From: Ophiostoma sp. CBS 140.51
Taxonomy: Eukaryota; Ascomycota; Sordariomycetes; Ophiostomatales; Ophiostomataceae
NCBI GenBank assembly: GCA_029298735.1
Contig: JANSLP010000016.1
Location: forward strand, 62,001 to 126,000
Length of the DNA: 64,000 bases
Direction of reading: 5' to 3'
In this document: piece by piece, positions 43,381 to 55,501 of the stretch
How the letters are laid out: the number at the start of each line of letters is the position of its first letter
Numbering within the stretch: the stretch's first letter is position 1
Program-made: the position numbers and the translations under genes
The notes under the pieces: model-generated
What the model saw: the letters and a program-made list of their open reading frames with translations, nothing else
Databases searched by the model: none
Told to the model about the DNA's origin: nothing

Positions 43381-45234
43381 ATGTCGTTCGGAGGGCAAAC
43401 ACCCACGATCATTGTCCTCAAAGAGGGTGAGCTGCCATGGCCATCTCGAGCCCCTCTCTCCTCATCTCCCCCTTTCGAACCTCTCCATAGCTAACAACTT
43501 GTCTCCCCCTCCCCACAGGCACCGATACCTCCCAGGGCAAGGGCCAGATCGTGTCCAACATCAACGCCTGTCTCGCCGTCCAGGCCACCATCAAGTCCAC
43601 CCTCGGCCCCTATGGCGGCGACCTCCTCATGGTCGACGCCAACGGCCGCCAGACCATTACCAATGACGGTGCCACCGTCATGAAGCTGCTCGACATTGTC
43701 CACCCGGCCGCCCGTATTCTGGTCGATATTGCCCGGTCACAAGACGCCGAGGTCGGCGATGGCACGACCTCGGTCGTTGTCCTCGCGGGCGAGATCCTCA
43801 AGGAAGTCAAGGAGCATGTCGAGCAGGGTGTCAGCTCGCAAATCATCATCAAGGGTCTGCGGAGGGCCTGCACCATGGCCGTCAACAAGATCAAGGAGAT
43901 TGCCGTCAACACCGACGAGGCCAACCGCCGCGAGACGCTCAGCAAGCTGGCTGCCACTGCCATGACCAGCAAGCTCATCAAGCGCAACACGGAGTTTTTC
44001 ACCAAGAGTAATCCTCCCCCTTTCTATTCACCTGCCCCCTCTCATGTACACCCTCCCCCCAAGTTCGCTCACTAACGCTTGCTCGCTTGCAGTGGTCGTC
44101 GACGCTGTCCTATCCCTCGACCAGGACGACCTCGACGAAAAGTTAATAGGCATCAAGAAGATCCCCGGCGGCTCCCTCACCGACTCCCTCTTTGTCGACG
44201 GCGTCGCCTTCAAGAAGACGTTCAGCTACGCCGGCTTCGAGCAGCAGCCCAAGAACTTTGTCAAGCCCAAGATTGTCTGTCTCAACGTCGAGCTCGAACT
44301 CAAGGCCGAAAAGGACAACGCCGAGGTCCGCGTCGAACAGGTCTCCGAGTACCAGGCCATTGTCGACGCGGAGTGGCAAATCATCTACCGCAAGCTCGAG
44401 GCCGTCCACAAGACCGGCGCCAAGGTTGTCCTCTCGAAACTGCCCATTGGCGATCTCGCCACCCAGTTCTTTGCCGACCGCGACATCTTTTGTGCCGGCC
44501 GCGTCGCCGCCGACGACATGGAGCGTGTCGTCCAGGCCACGGGCGCCACCATCCAGTCGACGTGCTCCGACATTCTGCCCGAGCACCTGGGTACCTGCGG
44601 CGTCTTTGAGGAAAAACAAATTGGCGGTGAGCGCTTCAACATCTTTGCCGAGTGCCCCGAGGCCCGCACCTGCACGCTGGTCCTGCGCGGCGGCGCCGAG
44701 CAATTCATTGCCGAGGTCGAGCGCTCGCTTCACGATGCAATCATGATTGTCAAGCGCGCCATCCGCAACCGTAGCATTGTCGGCGGCGGCGGCGCCTGCG
44801 AGATGGAGGTCTCGGCCTACCTGCACCAGTTTGCCGACAAGAACGTGCCCCACAAGCAGCAGGCCATCATCAAGAGCTTTGCCAAGGCCATGGAGGTCAT
44901 CCCGCGCCAGCTCTGCGACAATGCGGGTTTCGATGCCACCGATATCCTCAACACGCTGCGCGTCGAGCACCGCCACCGCGGCCACACCTGGGCCGGTGTC
45001 GACTTCACGCACGAGGGCGTCGCCGACATGATGGAGCGCTTCGTTTGGGAGCCCGCGCTGGTCAAGATCAATGCGCTGCAGGCTGCCACCGAGGCGAGCT
45101 GCCTGATTCTGAGTGTCGACGAGACCATCCGCAATGAGGAGAGCCAGCAGCCACAGGCTCCCGGCCGGGCGCTCCCTCCAGGTGCGGCGCAGCGGGCGCT
45201 CCGTGGCCGTGGCCGGGGCATGCCGATGCGGTAA
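43381..45234 (+). CDS. CCT7: T-complex chaperonin eta subunit (CCT7)
   Basis: Three exons (43381-43426, 43519-44007, 44093-45234) give 558 residues, the normal family length. The introns are 92 and 85 bp; the second has a CTAAC branch. Group II chaperonin signatures are present: NACLAVQATIKSTLGPYGGD near the start, the ATP-site NDGATVMKLLDIVHPAA, GDGTTSVVVLAGEIL, and a late AGVDF nucleotide-contact region. The eta-type N-terminus TPTIIVLKEGTDTSQGKGQ supports the subunit assignment. The C-terminus is Gln/Pro/Gly/Arg-rich and ends in RGRGRGMPMR. It acts in the cytosolic eight-subunit TRiC ring that folds actin and tubulin. The transcript converges on SPT10. A near-start intron after codon 15 and a Gly/Arg tail are unremarkable. 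Confidence 0.97.
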
Positions 45235-45877
45235 ATGAGTATTGAAGGAGACAGGATCGCAGGTGAAGTGTCGAGGAAGAGTACGTCAATGATAGAAAAA
45301 ATGGAGGTGTTGTTTCATATGGTCTTCTCTTCTGATAGGCAATGGGAAAACTGAAAAGAAAATAATCTCTGCGATAAAAATGGAAAATGGAAATGGGGTG
45401 GACATGTATTGTAGACGTGATACCTATTTTTGGAGGAGTGGAATAGATCAAAAAAAAATCAAAACGAATCAAAAGACAGCACGGGACTCAAAAGGTTCAT
45501 CAAAATGTGACATTTGTCGATTGCATCCTATAAAAAGGAGAAGATCATAAAATAAATATGTGCCAAGAAATGTAAATACAGAATGAAATCATGTTGTCAA
45601 GAAGAAAGAGAAAAAATCAGGAGGGGATATCACCACACCATGCATTGAAAGAGAAAGAAAAGGTATGTAACAAAAAAGCCCAAGAGAGAAGAAAAAAAAC
45701 AAAACTAACTAGAGATCTGTTGTATCCAAGGAGATGAAAAGTAAATGTTCAAAAACATCCAAAGGTCCAAAAGCCTCACAGAATGTCGCTATCAAGAAAA
45801 TGCCAACCGCTCGCTTATTCACATTTGTCGCTTTTTTGCCAGTAGTCAAATCCAGCATTCCCAAGACTTTGTTAACA
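45235..45877. other. Convergent 3' region of CCT7 and SPT10
   Basis: A-rich on + with many AAAA and GAAAAGAAA runs. It must hold both 3' UTRs; no gene seen. Confidence 0.55.
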
Positions 45878-48800
45878 TCATCCCTGCAGACCGCTGAACT
45901 GAACGTCCTCGAGCCGGTCATTGTCGGGCAACTTGTTTGCACCGCTATTGTGGTCGGCACCACCAAGTTCACCGTTCGGTCCGCCGCCACCAACAAGATT
46001 GCCGGGCGCATCATCTAGGCTGCCGTCACCGTCACCGCCCCGTGCAGCCTCTTCAGCCGACGACAGCAATCGGCCAATGTCCATCTTGGAGATGAACCGG
46101 TTGATGCTGGCGTCGCCGGTGCCGTCCGGGCTCGGTTCCGGGTCGGGCTCCAGGTCCATGCCGGGCCGCAGGCTATTGTTGTTGCCGCTGCTGCCAGTGT
46201 TGTTGTTGGCAAGAGCATTGTGTCCACTACCATCATCATTGTTAGTAATGTCCGTCAGGAGAATGGCATTGCTGTGGCTGGCGTTGCTGTTCCGGTGGCT
46301 CGTGTGGTGATGTTGCTGTTGCGGTTGCGGTTGCTGGTGTTGGTGTTGGTGTTGTTGATGCTGTTGTTGCTGCTGCTGCTGTTGCTGGGCATGGTGCTGG
46401 TGCTGTTGTGGATGGCCATTGTCGCTAATATTGACGTCGTCCACGACGCCCGCAATGTTGTCGACAATGTCGTCGTGGATAATGGACTCGTGGTGGGGAC
46501 CACCACCTCCTCCTCCCAAAGTCATGCTGTGGTGCATGCTGCTGTCGTCGTTCATGTCGTGATTCATTATGCTGCTCATGTCGTCATGCAGGTGGTGCGG
46601 GATGCCGCCGCCACCACCGTTTCCGTTGTTGTTTCCGTTGTTATTGTTGCTCCCGTTATTCGGACCAGTGCCAGTGTTGTTGTGGCCTTGGTTGTTGTGC
46701 CCGTCGACACCACCAGCACCACCACTGATACTATTGCTGTGGCTATGAAGGCTGCCGAGATGACCTTGCCCGTGGCCGAGATTGAGATTGGCATCATCAT
46801 CGTCCTCGTCTTGCGGCTCAATCAGCATTTCCAGGTCGCGGTATTCGGCGGCATCGCGCTCGCGCTCGGCCTCCTCGTCATCAACGCCCACAATGCCGCG
46901 CGCATCATGCACACCACCGCCCAAATGGCCATGGTGTTGCTGCTGTTGCTGCTGCTGCTGTTGTTGTTGTTGTTGCGCCTGTTGCTGCTGTTGTTGCTGG
47001 GCATGACTGAGTGGGCTGGTGTGTGCATGGGCGTGCGCGTGCGCATTGTGGTCGCCGACCTGGCCGTGTGCCTGGTGGTGGATGGCAATGCCGCCACTAC
47101 CAGGGCCACCGCCTGCACCTCCGTGGCCAACGCCTGAACCGTCACTGCCGACAATATCGTCATCGTCGGGCGCGTTCAGGAGTGATGTAAAGGCATCGGT
47201 CGTGTGGTGGTGCTGGTGGCTCAGCTGGTGGTGTGCGCTGTGGGCGTCTGCATCATGGAATGAGGCAAAGGGGTCGTTGTGCACTATGCCTGTGTGATGG
47301 TGCGGGTTGTGGTGTTGACCACCAAGAGCATGGCCGGACTGCTGGTTGAGCTGGTGGTGGGCGTGGTGACCTGCCGCCCCGCCTGCACCACCGCCGCCAC
47401 CAGCGCCACCCGCACCGCTCATGCCCGGATGCACAGACTGGCTGTGGCTGTGGTGTGCATACTGGGTGTGGTGCTGGCCGAGCTGGTGCTGGTGCCCTGG
47501 CGGTGACGGTTGACTGATAATCTTGGGGTCGATGGGCTGGAAGGCGGAGGGGTGCGGGTTGGGTAGTGGTAGCATGGTGTCGAGCGTGTGGTGTTGTACG
47601 GGATGGAGGCCGCCGCGTGGTTGATCCTGCAGCATTGGGTTGTGACCTGGCAAGGCTGCATGGGGAGGTATTGGGGATTCGGTGGGCGCGCGCAGGATCT
47701 GACCGATAGACATGGCGGATACGGGACCCCGGATTCCCTTGTAGCTGTCCGGTGTGACGGCGAACGCAGGGTGTGGTGGAGGGGGGGGAGGTGGTGGTTG
47801 TGGCGAGGACGGGCTATTGTGCGGGTGACCGTCGTCGGAGGGTTTGGCATCCTGCTCCATGGGGGTAGATGTAGAGGAGATGACGTCGACAAGAGAAGAA
47901 GGGGAGTGTATTGGCGGGGCGTTGGATGTGGGCATGGATGTGGATGAAGAAGAAGAAGAGGATGGGTTGTTGTTAATGCTAATGTTGTTCATACTGTTGA
48001 TGTTGTTGATGTTGGTGTTGGCAATGGAAAGAGTGGACGACACGTCGGCCACAAGGGCGGTGGCACCCTGCGATTTGGACGAGTCCTTGCAATGGGAACA
48101 GTTGCGGATAACGTCCGACACGGTGTCCTTGATGCGCGTCCAGTGGTAGCGCTCGGCAATGGTGGCAGTGGTCTTGTTGATGCCAGCGTGCTGCTGCATG
48201 TGGATCTCGCGAGAGATGGCGAACTGGCGTTCGGGGTTCGAGACAACCTCCTTGTCCTTGAGCATGAGAACGTCCCCGTCAAGCAGCTTGTAGGTGGTGG
48301 CGGCACTACGTAGTCTGCTTTTCTCGGCGCGGTCAGCCCCGTTAGGATACTCGCCGTATTTGAGGTAGTACTTGATCTTGTCGAAGCGGTCATCACTCAC
48401 GAGGTCGTCGTTCTCGCCGCCCTGCACCAGGTCGCGCCCGAAGATGATAGCGTCGACCAGACGGCCCGGGTAGCTCTTGAGGTTGCCACAGCCCTTGACG
48501 CGGCCGATGCGCTTGAAGCCCAGAGCGTCCCAAATCTTGCACGACGCCACGTTGGTCTCGTAGACGAGATTGAAGACGGAGTAGGTGTAGCCCAGCTTGG
48601 GCGCCCAGTCGAGGTACGTCTCACCCATCAGGCGACCAACACCACGGTTACGCGAGGCATCCGTCACCAGGAAACCGGCGTTGCACACATGGCTGCTGCG
48701 GCCCGGGTAGTTGGGCTTGATGTAAAAACTGCCGAGGCACTCCTTGCTCCAGTCGCGGCCCTCGACAACCTCCTCGGCGTGCTCAATGCGGCCGAGCAGC

Positions 48801-49111
48801 ATGATAGCACCAAAGTTCTGGAACCAGTAGTTGGCGAATTTCTCGAAAGGCATCGGGTCAATCATAGGATAAGTGTCGCCGCCTTCGATTTCCTTGCGGA
48901 ACTGGTCGCTGAGATACAGCAGCAGAGAGGGGGGCACGTGGGTGCGCGACGCAAAGGGAATGATAGTGGCGACGGTCTGGCGATCGCGCAGTGTGACCTG
49001 GCGCGGTGCGACATTGGGGGGCAGCACAGGGTTGGCCGGGTCGGGGTACGGAGCAGCACCAGAGACGCGGTAGATGGTGGGCGCCTCCGGGTCGTCCATG
49101 ATGGCAGGCAT
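45878..49111 (-). CDS. SPT10: SPT10-like histone-gene regulator: GNAT domain plus integrase-type HHCC zinc finger
   Basis: A single exon of 1077 residues. The ATG complementary to 49109-49111 is used; a second in-frame ATG gives MDDPEAP four codons later. A GNAT acetyltransferase fold covers about 95-235, with the acetyl-CoA loop NRGVGRLM (155-162) and YETNVASCKIWDALGF. After a linker comes a retroviral-integrase-type finger, H304-x3-H308-x29-C338-x2-C341, which in yeast Spt10 binds the histone upstream activating sequence. Residues past about 360 are a disordered tail rich in His, Gln, Asn and Gly, with poly-Gln at about 703-731 and 897-937; yeast Spt10 is much shorter. Known role: activation of core histone genes. 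Catalytic activity of the GNAT domain is not established. Assignment rests on the domain pair, which is distinctive. Confidence 0.85.
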   Translation of the reverse strand: MPAIMDDPEAPTIYRVSGAAPYPDPANPVLPPNVAPRQVTLRDRQTVATIIPFASRTHVPPSLLLYLSDQFRKEIEGGDTYPMIDPMPFEKFANYWFQNFGAIMLLGRIEHAEEVVEGRDWSKECLGSFYIKPNYPGRSSHVCNAGFLVTDASRNRGVGRLMGETYLDWAPKLGYTYSVFNLVYETNVASCKIWDALGFKRIGRVKGCGNLKSYPGRLVDAIIFGRDLVQGGENDDLVSDDRFDKIKYYLKYGEYPNGADRAEKSRLRSAATTYKLLDGDVLMLKDKEVVSNPERQFAISREIHMQQHAGINKTTATIAERYHWTRIKDTVSDVIRNCSHCKDSSKSQGATALVADVSSTLSIANTNINNINSMNNISINNNPSSSSSSSTSMPTSNAPPIHSPSSLVDVISSTSTPMEQDAKPSDDGHPHNSPSSPQPPPPPPPPHPAFAVTPDSYKGIRGPVSAMSIGQILRAPTESPIPPHAALPGHNPMLQDQPRGGLHPVQHHTLDTMLPLPNPHPSAFQPIDPKIISQPSPPGHQHQLGQHHTQYAHHSHSQSVHPGMSGAGGAGGGGGAGGAAGHHAHHQLNQQSGHALGGQHHNPHHHTGIVHNDPFASFHDADAHSAHHQLSHQHHHTTDAFTSLLNAPDDDDIVGSDGSGVGHGGAGGGPGSGGIAIHHQAHGQVGDHNAHAHAHAHTSPLSHAQQQQQQQAQQQQQQQQQQQQQHHGHLGGGVHDARGIVGVDDEEAERERDAAEYRDLEMLIEPQDEDDDDANLNLGHGQGHLGSLHSHSNSISGGAGGVDGHNNQGHNNTGTGPNNGSNNNNGNNNGNGGGGGIPHHLHDDMSSIMNHDMNDDSSMHHSMTLGGGGGGPHHESIIHDDIVDNIAGVVDDVNISDNGHPQQHQHHAQQQQQQQQQHQQHQHQHQQPQPQQQHHHTSHRNSNASHSNAILLTDITNNDDGSGHNALANNNTGSSGNNNSLRPGMDLEPDPEPSPDGTGDASINRFISKMDIGRLLSSAEEAARGGDGDGSLDDAPGNLVGGGGPNGELGGADHNSGANKLPDNDRLEDVQFSGLQG
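46919..47000 (-). repeat. Poly-glutamine coding tract in SPT10
   Basis: CTG/TTG runs on + encode about 20 glutamines in two blocks on the minus strand, split by one alanine. A second His/Gln-rich block lies at about 46300-46420. Confidence 0.85.
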
Positions 49112-51051
49112 GGTGGACGATCGGTCGCCCGGGAGTCCCGGAAGGCGGAAGGAGTTCCGAGCGGGCTATGGCGGGGAAGAAGAGGGTTTGTAGACGGTAT
49201 TGTAGTCCGGATGGAAATCGAGTCAAAATTGCCGTTACAGGAGCCGGTTCGTTGGTTGAAAGACCACTTGGAGTGGTTGTAGATAGAGGGGGAAGCGTCG
49301 TCGGTTGTCGTCAGAGGGGGACTTGCGATGGAGAAATCGCAATCACGTGATTATAGACACGTCGCGTCTCTCGCTCGCCCGCGGCTGAAGAAAGGCAGGA
49401 AAGATGCTGTGAGGCTGAAAGTCAGGTCAGCCGACAAATTCAGAGCAGAGCAGAGATCGAGATCCGATCAGTTTTCTCGACAAAATGCAAGACAATACGC
49501 TGGGGGAACGGAGCTTAGAAGCTTTTGATGGTTGCCGAAGGACAAGAGCAATCGGCGAGCTTCGGCACGATCTGCAGCAAGGCAGCCTTCTAACAGAAAA
49601 ATAGCGGGTGTGGCCTGGCGTGTTGAGTGCTGCGTTTGCCTGTGTAGTGTGTAGTCCGCCTGCCAAAGTCCCAAAGCCGTAGCCAGAAGCCAGAGGCAAA
49701 AAAGAAACCAAAATAGACCAAATAGGATCCAACAGCCAGAGCCAACAACCACCAGCTCGGGAGGGGCAAATGTAGAATGCAGTGGTAGTGTGGTGTAAAG
49801 GACTGGTGTGTCTCTTACCTCTGGAAAAGAGCCGTTGGTTGAGCAGACGTGCGCCTGGATATCGATGGACAGCGATGAAAACAAAAGAGAAACGAATGTT
49901 GAAGAGAATGAGAATGGCCAAAAGTGAAGGAGCCGAAAGGAGATGGGAGAAAAGCAGAAGCTCCTCTCTCCAATGACGAGTGAAAGAGAAAGGAGGGCGA
50001 GGAAAGTATTTTGGGGGGAAGAGAGACCGAGAGAGGGCTGGCACACTCTTGCACTGTGGGAGGGAGCCGCTCTCTGAGGCTCTGAAAATGGAAACAACGA
50101 CCTGGTGCAGCGTGCTGGGATTGGATGAGTCTCGGCGGTCGTGGAGCTGTGTTCGGCGAGAAAGGCCAGGAAGGAGCCACCACGAAGTCCTACCTTGCAC
50201 AAATAACCACCACTAGTAAAATAGAGGGCTGTGGAGGGAAAGTGCAAGTCGGCTGCCTGCCTGCTGCTATGTACACCCGCTGGTGAGTGCAGACTGTGCG
50301 AGGGAAAGAGCGACAGGGCACGCGGCGGCGGTCCGGGAAGGCAGGTACGCGCGGGTGCTTTTAGTGCTTCTTCCAAAGTTATTCCTCGCAGAAACAAAAC
50401 AGCGCAACAAGTGCAAGGGTCCTTTTCTGAGGTGGTCCCCTCGTCCCTCAGGTTCCTTCCCTTTTCTTTCCCCGCCGCTGCTGATTTGCTGGGGACGGCA
50501 GGGCGGGTCAGTCGAAACAAAAAGAAACAAAAGAAAGGAAAAGACGCTGGAAAACAGCGCAATGGGTGGAGCAACCCCGTTGAGAAGAAAGAAGAACAGG
50601 GGAGGCTGGGACGACTCTCACTGGAACTACTGGCGCTCGTGGTTTAAGTGGACCTTTTTAGTGGGCTCCTGTCAGGGCAAAAGATAACGGTTGAACGCGA
50701 ACCGCAAACTAGAGGCGCCAGAGGGAAGGAACGAGACCAGCGGACAAGACATCCTAGCCGAGGGAACCTGACAACAGCCAGCGACTTTTGTATTGACTAT
50801 GAAGAACGAGAAAGAATACTGAAAGAAAATAGTTTGGATAAAATGCTACATAAATTCCTGGTACGCAACGGTGTGCCGTGTTGCGGACCCGTGGACCGGT
50901 GTTGGCTGGCTCAAACGGCCAGAATGGACGGCCGGCAGACGAGAAACAGAAGAAAAGAAATAAGAAATTAAAGGTAAAAAAATAGACGTGTCGTTACGTC
51001 GCTCATTGGCATTATTCATACTCATACATACACTACACGACTGCCGACAGG
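49112..51051. other. SPT10 promoter/leader and intergenic region
   Basis: The minus strand is CT-rich over about 49550-50550, fitting the SPT10 start region. That bias also creates a 368-codon minus-strand open frame (49468-50574) made of Ser/Leu/Phe/Pro-rich sequence without domains, which I reject. 50750-51040 is A-rich, likely 3' UTR of the next minus-strand gene. Confidence 0.45.
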
Positions 51052-52985
51052 TCAGTCGCTGTAGTTGCCGGTCCGCATCCGCCGCACAATCTCGGCACGT
51101 GCCGGGTGCCGTGATGCCTTCTCGCCGACCGCTCGGCCCTGCTTCTTGTTCTTGGAACCCTTGGCCTTGGCCCCGCCGCGTGCCTTGCTGGCCGCCAGCT
51201 TCGACTTGAGCTTTTGTCGGCGTGACGTGCGGTTGTCCTCTTCCGTGTCCGCCTCGCTGCCAGAGGACGAGGAGTCGCCGTCGCCATCCTCGCCCTGCGG
51301 GCTGCTCGCGCCCTTGCCGTCCCCAGTAGGATCGGAGAACCGCTTCCGTGCGGCCTGCCGCAGGGCCAGCACCTCCTCCCGCCGCTCGGCCGCCCGTGCC
51401 TGTGCCTCTGCCCGCGACTCCCGCTCCTCCGTCTTGCGCGCCTCCTCGCGGTTGGTGTTGCGGGCCTGCCGGTCAGCCATCTCGCGCGACGCGTCGCGCG
51501 TCTTCTTTTGTTGGATAGTGTACATCTTGTCGGCACGGCGGGCCTTGATAATCTTGTCGAAGGCGGCCTCGCGGGCCGTCAGCTCGCCTGCGGCATGCTT
51601 CTGGGCAATCATCCGCTGGCGGGCCTGGTAGCGCTCGATGCGCAGGGCCTTGGTAATGGGGAGGCCCATGATCTGGACAGAGAGAGAACGGCCGTCACGC
51701 AGAGTCAGGGTCTGGGTGGCGGGCTCGTCGCGCATGTGCTCTGGGATGCGCTCCACCACTAAACGAATAGCCTCCGGGTTGTGGTGGCAGGCGCCGTGCA
51801 TGGGGTCCCAGCTAGAACTGCGAGAGTCCGAGTCCGAGTCGGACGAAACGACCTGATCCATGTCGCGGCGAGGTAGTGGGCGGTAGGGCCGGGCTGGCGG
51901 GTACTCGCGAGCCCAGGTCTCGGGCAGGCGAGCCAGCTCAAACCGCAAGTGCACGAGGAAGTTGGTACGGTAGTTCCGCACCAAATCAGTGTAGGCATCG
52001 GGCCCCGTGGCCAGGGAGGCGCACAGCGTATCTAGGTCTATCTCGACGCCCGTCTTGAACCACAGCGTCCGGGACAGATCACGGTGGCAGCAGTAGTCGA
52101 AACCGGCCAGGTTGGGGTTGAGCACCAAGTAGTGCTCAGCAGGAGGGGGTGGGGATGGTGTGGGCGTGATGCCACCGAAGGGAATGAAGGCGGGCTCGGG
52201 AGGTGCGGTGGTGGCTGGTGGGTTAGTTGTGGACTCCTGATCCAGCGTCCACGGCCGGCGGCCCTCAGGCTGGCTCTGGTCTCGCCGTGGCCACACACGG
52301 TAGGCCATCAGTGTGGTCATCCGGAACGACTGCAGTTGCGGGAGCTGCTTCCGCATGCGTGTAAAATGGTCGAGCTGGTTGCCGCACGCCGTGTGACTAA
52401 CCTCGAGTGTGCGCAGGCCGTTGCACTGCAGGATCGTGTCCCACATGGCGTTGAGGTTGGTCTGGTTATGGTTCATGTGGTTGCGGTTGCTGACCGAGTC
52501 GTTGGTGTACAGCAAGATAGACACGTGCCGCAGCATCAGGCGGTGCGCCGTCCGCAGGTTCTTGCCGACCCCTTCCGTGAAATGCTCGATCCGGTGGAAG
52601 CAAAAGACGTTGCGTGACCACAAGACGGGCGCGGCTTCGCGGTAGACCTGCCGGTTGGCGAGCAGGACATCTAGGCTGTGGCGTCGTGCGCAGTCGCAGC
52701 CCTTGAGTGTTGTGTAGAGAATATTCTTTTCGACAAAAGGTGGCCGTTCGCACGAGTGAAGCTGGGCAATGTTAGAAGGTGGTGGCATTGATAGGCAGAG
52801 GGGAGGAGTTGACCTACGTCTGTTGCAATCAATATGCAGTCGGGATTGTGCAGCTTCTCCCACCGCGGCAGCTCGATCAGACTGAGCTCGTAGATGCGTT
52901 GCCGCAGTTCCCACGGCAGCCGGAAGAAGCCCTTGACGGCCGACGGCTCCGGTCGTAGTGTGATGGCCTGGAGACTGAGATCCAT
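51052..52985 (-). CDS. F-box/DUF7730-type hypothetical protein with a basic-acidic C-terminal tail
   Basis: Two exons, 52985-52818 and 52761-51052, give 625 residues. The 56-bp intron (GTAGGT...TTCTAAC...CCCAG) joins CILIATD to LHSCERPPF in phase 0. The N-terminus has the family pattern GFFRLPWELRQRIYELSLIEL, then LLANRQVYREAAPVLWSRNVFCF and MLRHVSILLYT, as in fungal DUF7730 / F-box-like proteins built on a short helical start and leucine-patterned body. Residues past about 455 are an Arg/Glu/Ala-rich coiled coil, then an acidic Ser/Asp patch and a Lys-rich end (SKARGGAKAKGSKNKKQ) that could be a nuclear or nucleolar signal. Function is unknown. Proteins with this start are numerous in Pezizomycotina and rarely characterised; the long charged tail is not typical. 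Confidence 0.75.
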
Positions 52986-55501
52986 GACGGCTGTGTGTGT
53001 GATAAGAGGACGATCAAGTTCAAGATCGCAGAGAGGTGTGGGTGAGGAAGAAAGGGGTATAAGATGAAGAGAAGCTGAGAAACGCCCAGCAAGACTCGAT
53101 ATCGATATCGTTCAAAGAAATACTGCAGTCGTCGTGTGTCAAGAGGAGTCTCCCAAAGGAACAGAGATAGGAAAGGGATGGGTATCAAAAACGCCGATTC
53201 CGGGATACAGGCAGGAGGTTCACAAAAGGAGCAGTGACAAAGGGGGAGGGCAAGGTGAAAAGAGAATAACAAAGGACGAAATCGCTTGGAGGGATGCCCG
53301 AAATAAAATGCAAGAATTGAAAATGCAAATGAGAAAATGAAGAACAAAAAGAGACAAAACAGAGATATCGGATGTGAAGCTCGTCTGCACAATTGCTAGG
53401 CAGCCACGGCCCAGTTAATATATACCACCACCTCACTCTCCTCATCGTTCCTTCCTCCTCTTTTCTCCTCTGGTTCGATGCACGCACAGCTGCCCAGTCG
53501 CTCCTTCCCTCCACCACCTTCCGTCTCTCTCTTGTCTCTGTATGGCTTGCCTTCAGCCTTACTGCCTCGAAATGTGCCAATCGCAGAGGAAGCGAGACGT
53601 GCAGATGGGGAAAGAGGGAAAGAGGACCCACTATTGCTGTGAAGAGGCCACCAAAAAGGGCCCCAGAGGCCATCCATCCTCCGCCTCTTTTGCTGTGAAC
53701 AGGGGTGCTCTCTGGCGGTTCTGGCTGCTCGAATAAAGCAGCTCGTGGAGGCCTTCCCGGCTTAGTGACTGCGGATCGTGTTCAATTCGTTGACTCATTG
53801 AGTTCACAAAAAACAACAAAATATACGATGAGATTCAACAATGACGAGTGAAGATCGTGAGTAAAGAAACAGTCGATCGGGAAGTTATATGATGCTAAAA
53901 TCGACTCGCCTTGTCACTAGAGTTGTGTCTTTTTGTGTAGGTTTTGTGATGTGCTGCTTCTTGAGTGCCTGCCTGCATGATGTGTGCCTGCCGCTGTTGT
54001 CATGAAATTTCACGGGGCGGCCACTAAAGAAGGCCAGGGCCATCATCACAGACCACAACTGATGCACTGTAACAGGGGAGCATCCCCCCACTTTTTATGA
54101 AGCCTCGCCTCGTTTGTGTGCTCCTCGCTCTCTCGCACCTGCCGGCCAGGCTCACGAGCACCGCCCCCGCTCAGCCGTTGCCTAAACCATTCCCAGAACT
54201 GCCGCAAAAACGAGCCCACTATCCATCCTCCGCAGACTGCAGACTGTCCAGAGTGCCAGAGCTTGCGCAGCCTGCCTCCTCTCCCTGGCGTCAACTTTTT
54301 GAGCCTCATTCCCGTTGATGTCGTATGAGTGAGTCACCGGGACAGCACTGAAAGATGCAAAAGCGCGCCAGAAACGTGCCAAAGTGCAAAAAGCAGAAGA
54401 AACAGAAGAAAATTATGGCGAAACAGCACTGGAGTCACTGGACAAACGACCTTCGCTTGACTTGAAGCCTCAGTTTCATTGTCTCGGTTGTCCACCAGTT
54501 GGTTATGCTGAGTGTTCATTGGCAAGTGGTGTGCATCCTCCCGTTGACTCTTTGAGTGGGTGGATAGACTACTGCCGGTGGCTACGTCAGTGTTCCGTGT
54601 GATTTTTTCGGGTACTATAATGAAATATGTGTTGTAGACAAGAAAGGTAGACATGTAAAGCTGGTTTATTCCGCTCTGTTGCATTGTCGTCTTTTAGAGA
54701 TGTCACTATATTTGTTGTACGATTTGATATTAATTTATTAATTTACTCTTTTTATTTTAAAGAAAACCCAAAAAACAACAGAATAAAAATAAGAAATAAA
54801 ATAAAAAAGGCAAATGTAATAGGACAAAAACCGCTCCCTATAAATATCCCAACCCCTAAAACGCACATGTTAAAAGAAATTTTGTCTGATATGACTGTTC
54901 ACTTACACGGATAGTTTGTGTCAAAGTCGATCTGGAGATGGACGATCCTAGGATACACCCCCGGTGTCAGAGATGAAGGCATCGCATGAGTTGTCGAATC
55001 TCTCTCCAAGTACATACCGAGATAAGTTACACATTTTTGAGCTCACTAGTATAAGAATATACACAAAAAGCGAAGGTCAATGAAAGTATGAAAGAAGCCG
55101 TTGAAGCCGTTGCCCGTTGACTTCAAGTGAAGGTCACGTGTACGATTCTGTCAGTGCCGCGTGAGTTTCCCTAGAGCCGGCCCCGCTCTTTGGGTTCGTT
55201 CCCAATTTATCCCCCCATTTGCTGTTTTGCCCAGGGCGCGCTTTCCTCATCGCGCGCAGACGCGACTTGGACCTTCCCAAGCTCTCAATTATTCCACCCC
55301 CCTTCTGGTTTTCCACCTTTCCACGTCTCTCGTCTCCACCCTTGACCGTGGTGGCTTGCGACGCTGCCTTTGATTTTGTAGGAAGTTCGTGACGTTTTAT
55401 TTTCGACATACAGCGGATGCGACAAACGACAGGCGCATCGACTTGCACCATCACACGTCTCAAACTACTCGACCTGCCTGCTTCGCAATTCGTAAGCCAC
55501 C
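52986..55501. other. Divergent intergenic region with an AT-rich island
   Basis: 53000-53400 on the minus strand is CT-rich, fitting the start region of the DUF7730-type gene. 54680-54850 is a conspicuous AT-rich island with TTTATT and AAATAAAAT runs, unlike its GC-rich surroundings. 55180-55500 is the CT-rich leader of the next gene. A short frame at 54097-54318 starts with a hydrophobic stretch but has no support. Confidence 0.45.

Noticed and set aside
49468..50574. 368-codon minus-strand open frame upstream of SPT10
   Set aside because: Same composition effect in the SPT10 leader; no motif, no splice context, overlaps another frame of similar quality.
54097..54318. 73-codon frame with a hydrophobic N-terminus, possible small secreted protein
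   Set aside because: No cysteine pattern or other support, and an overlapping frame is equally open.
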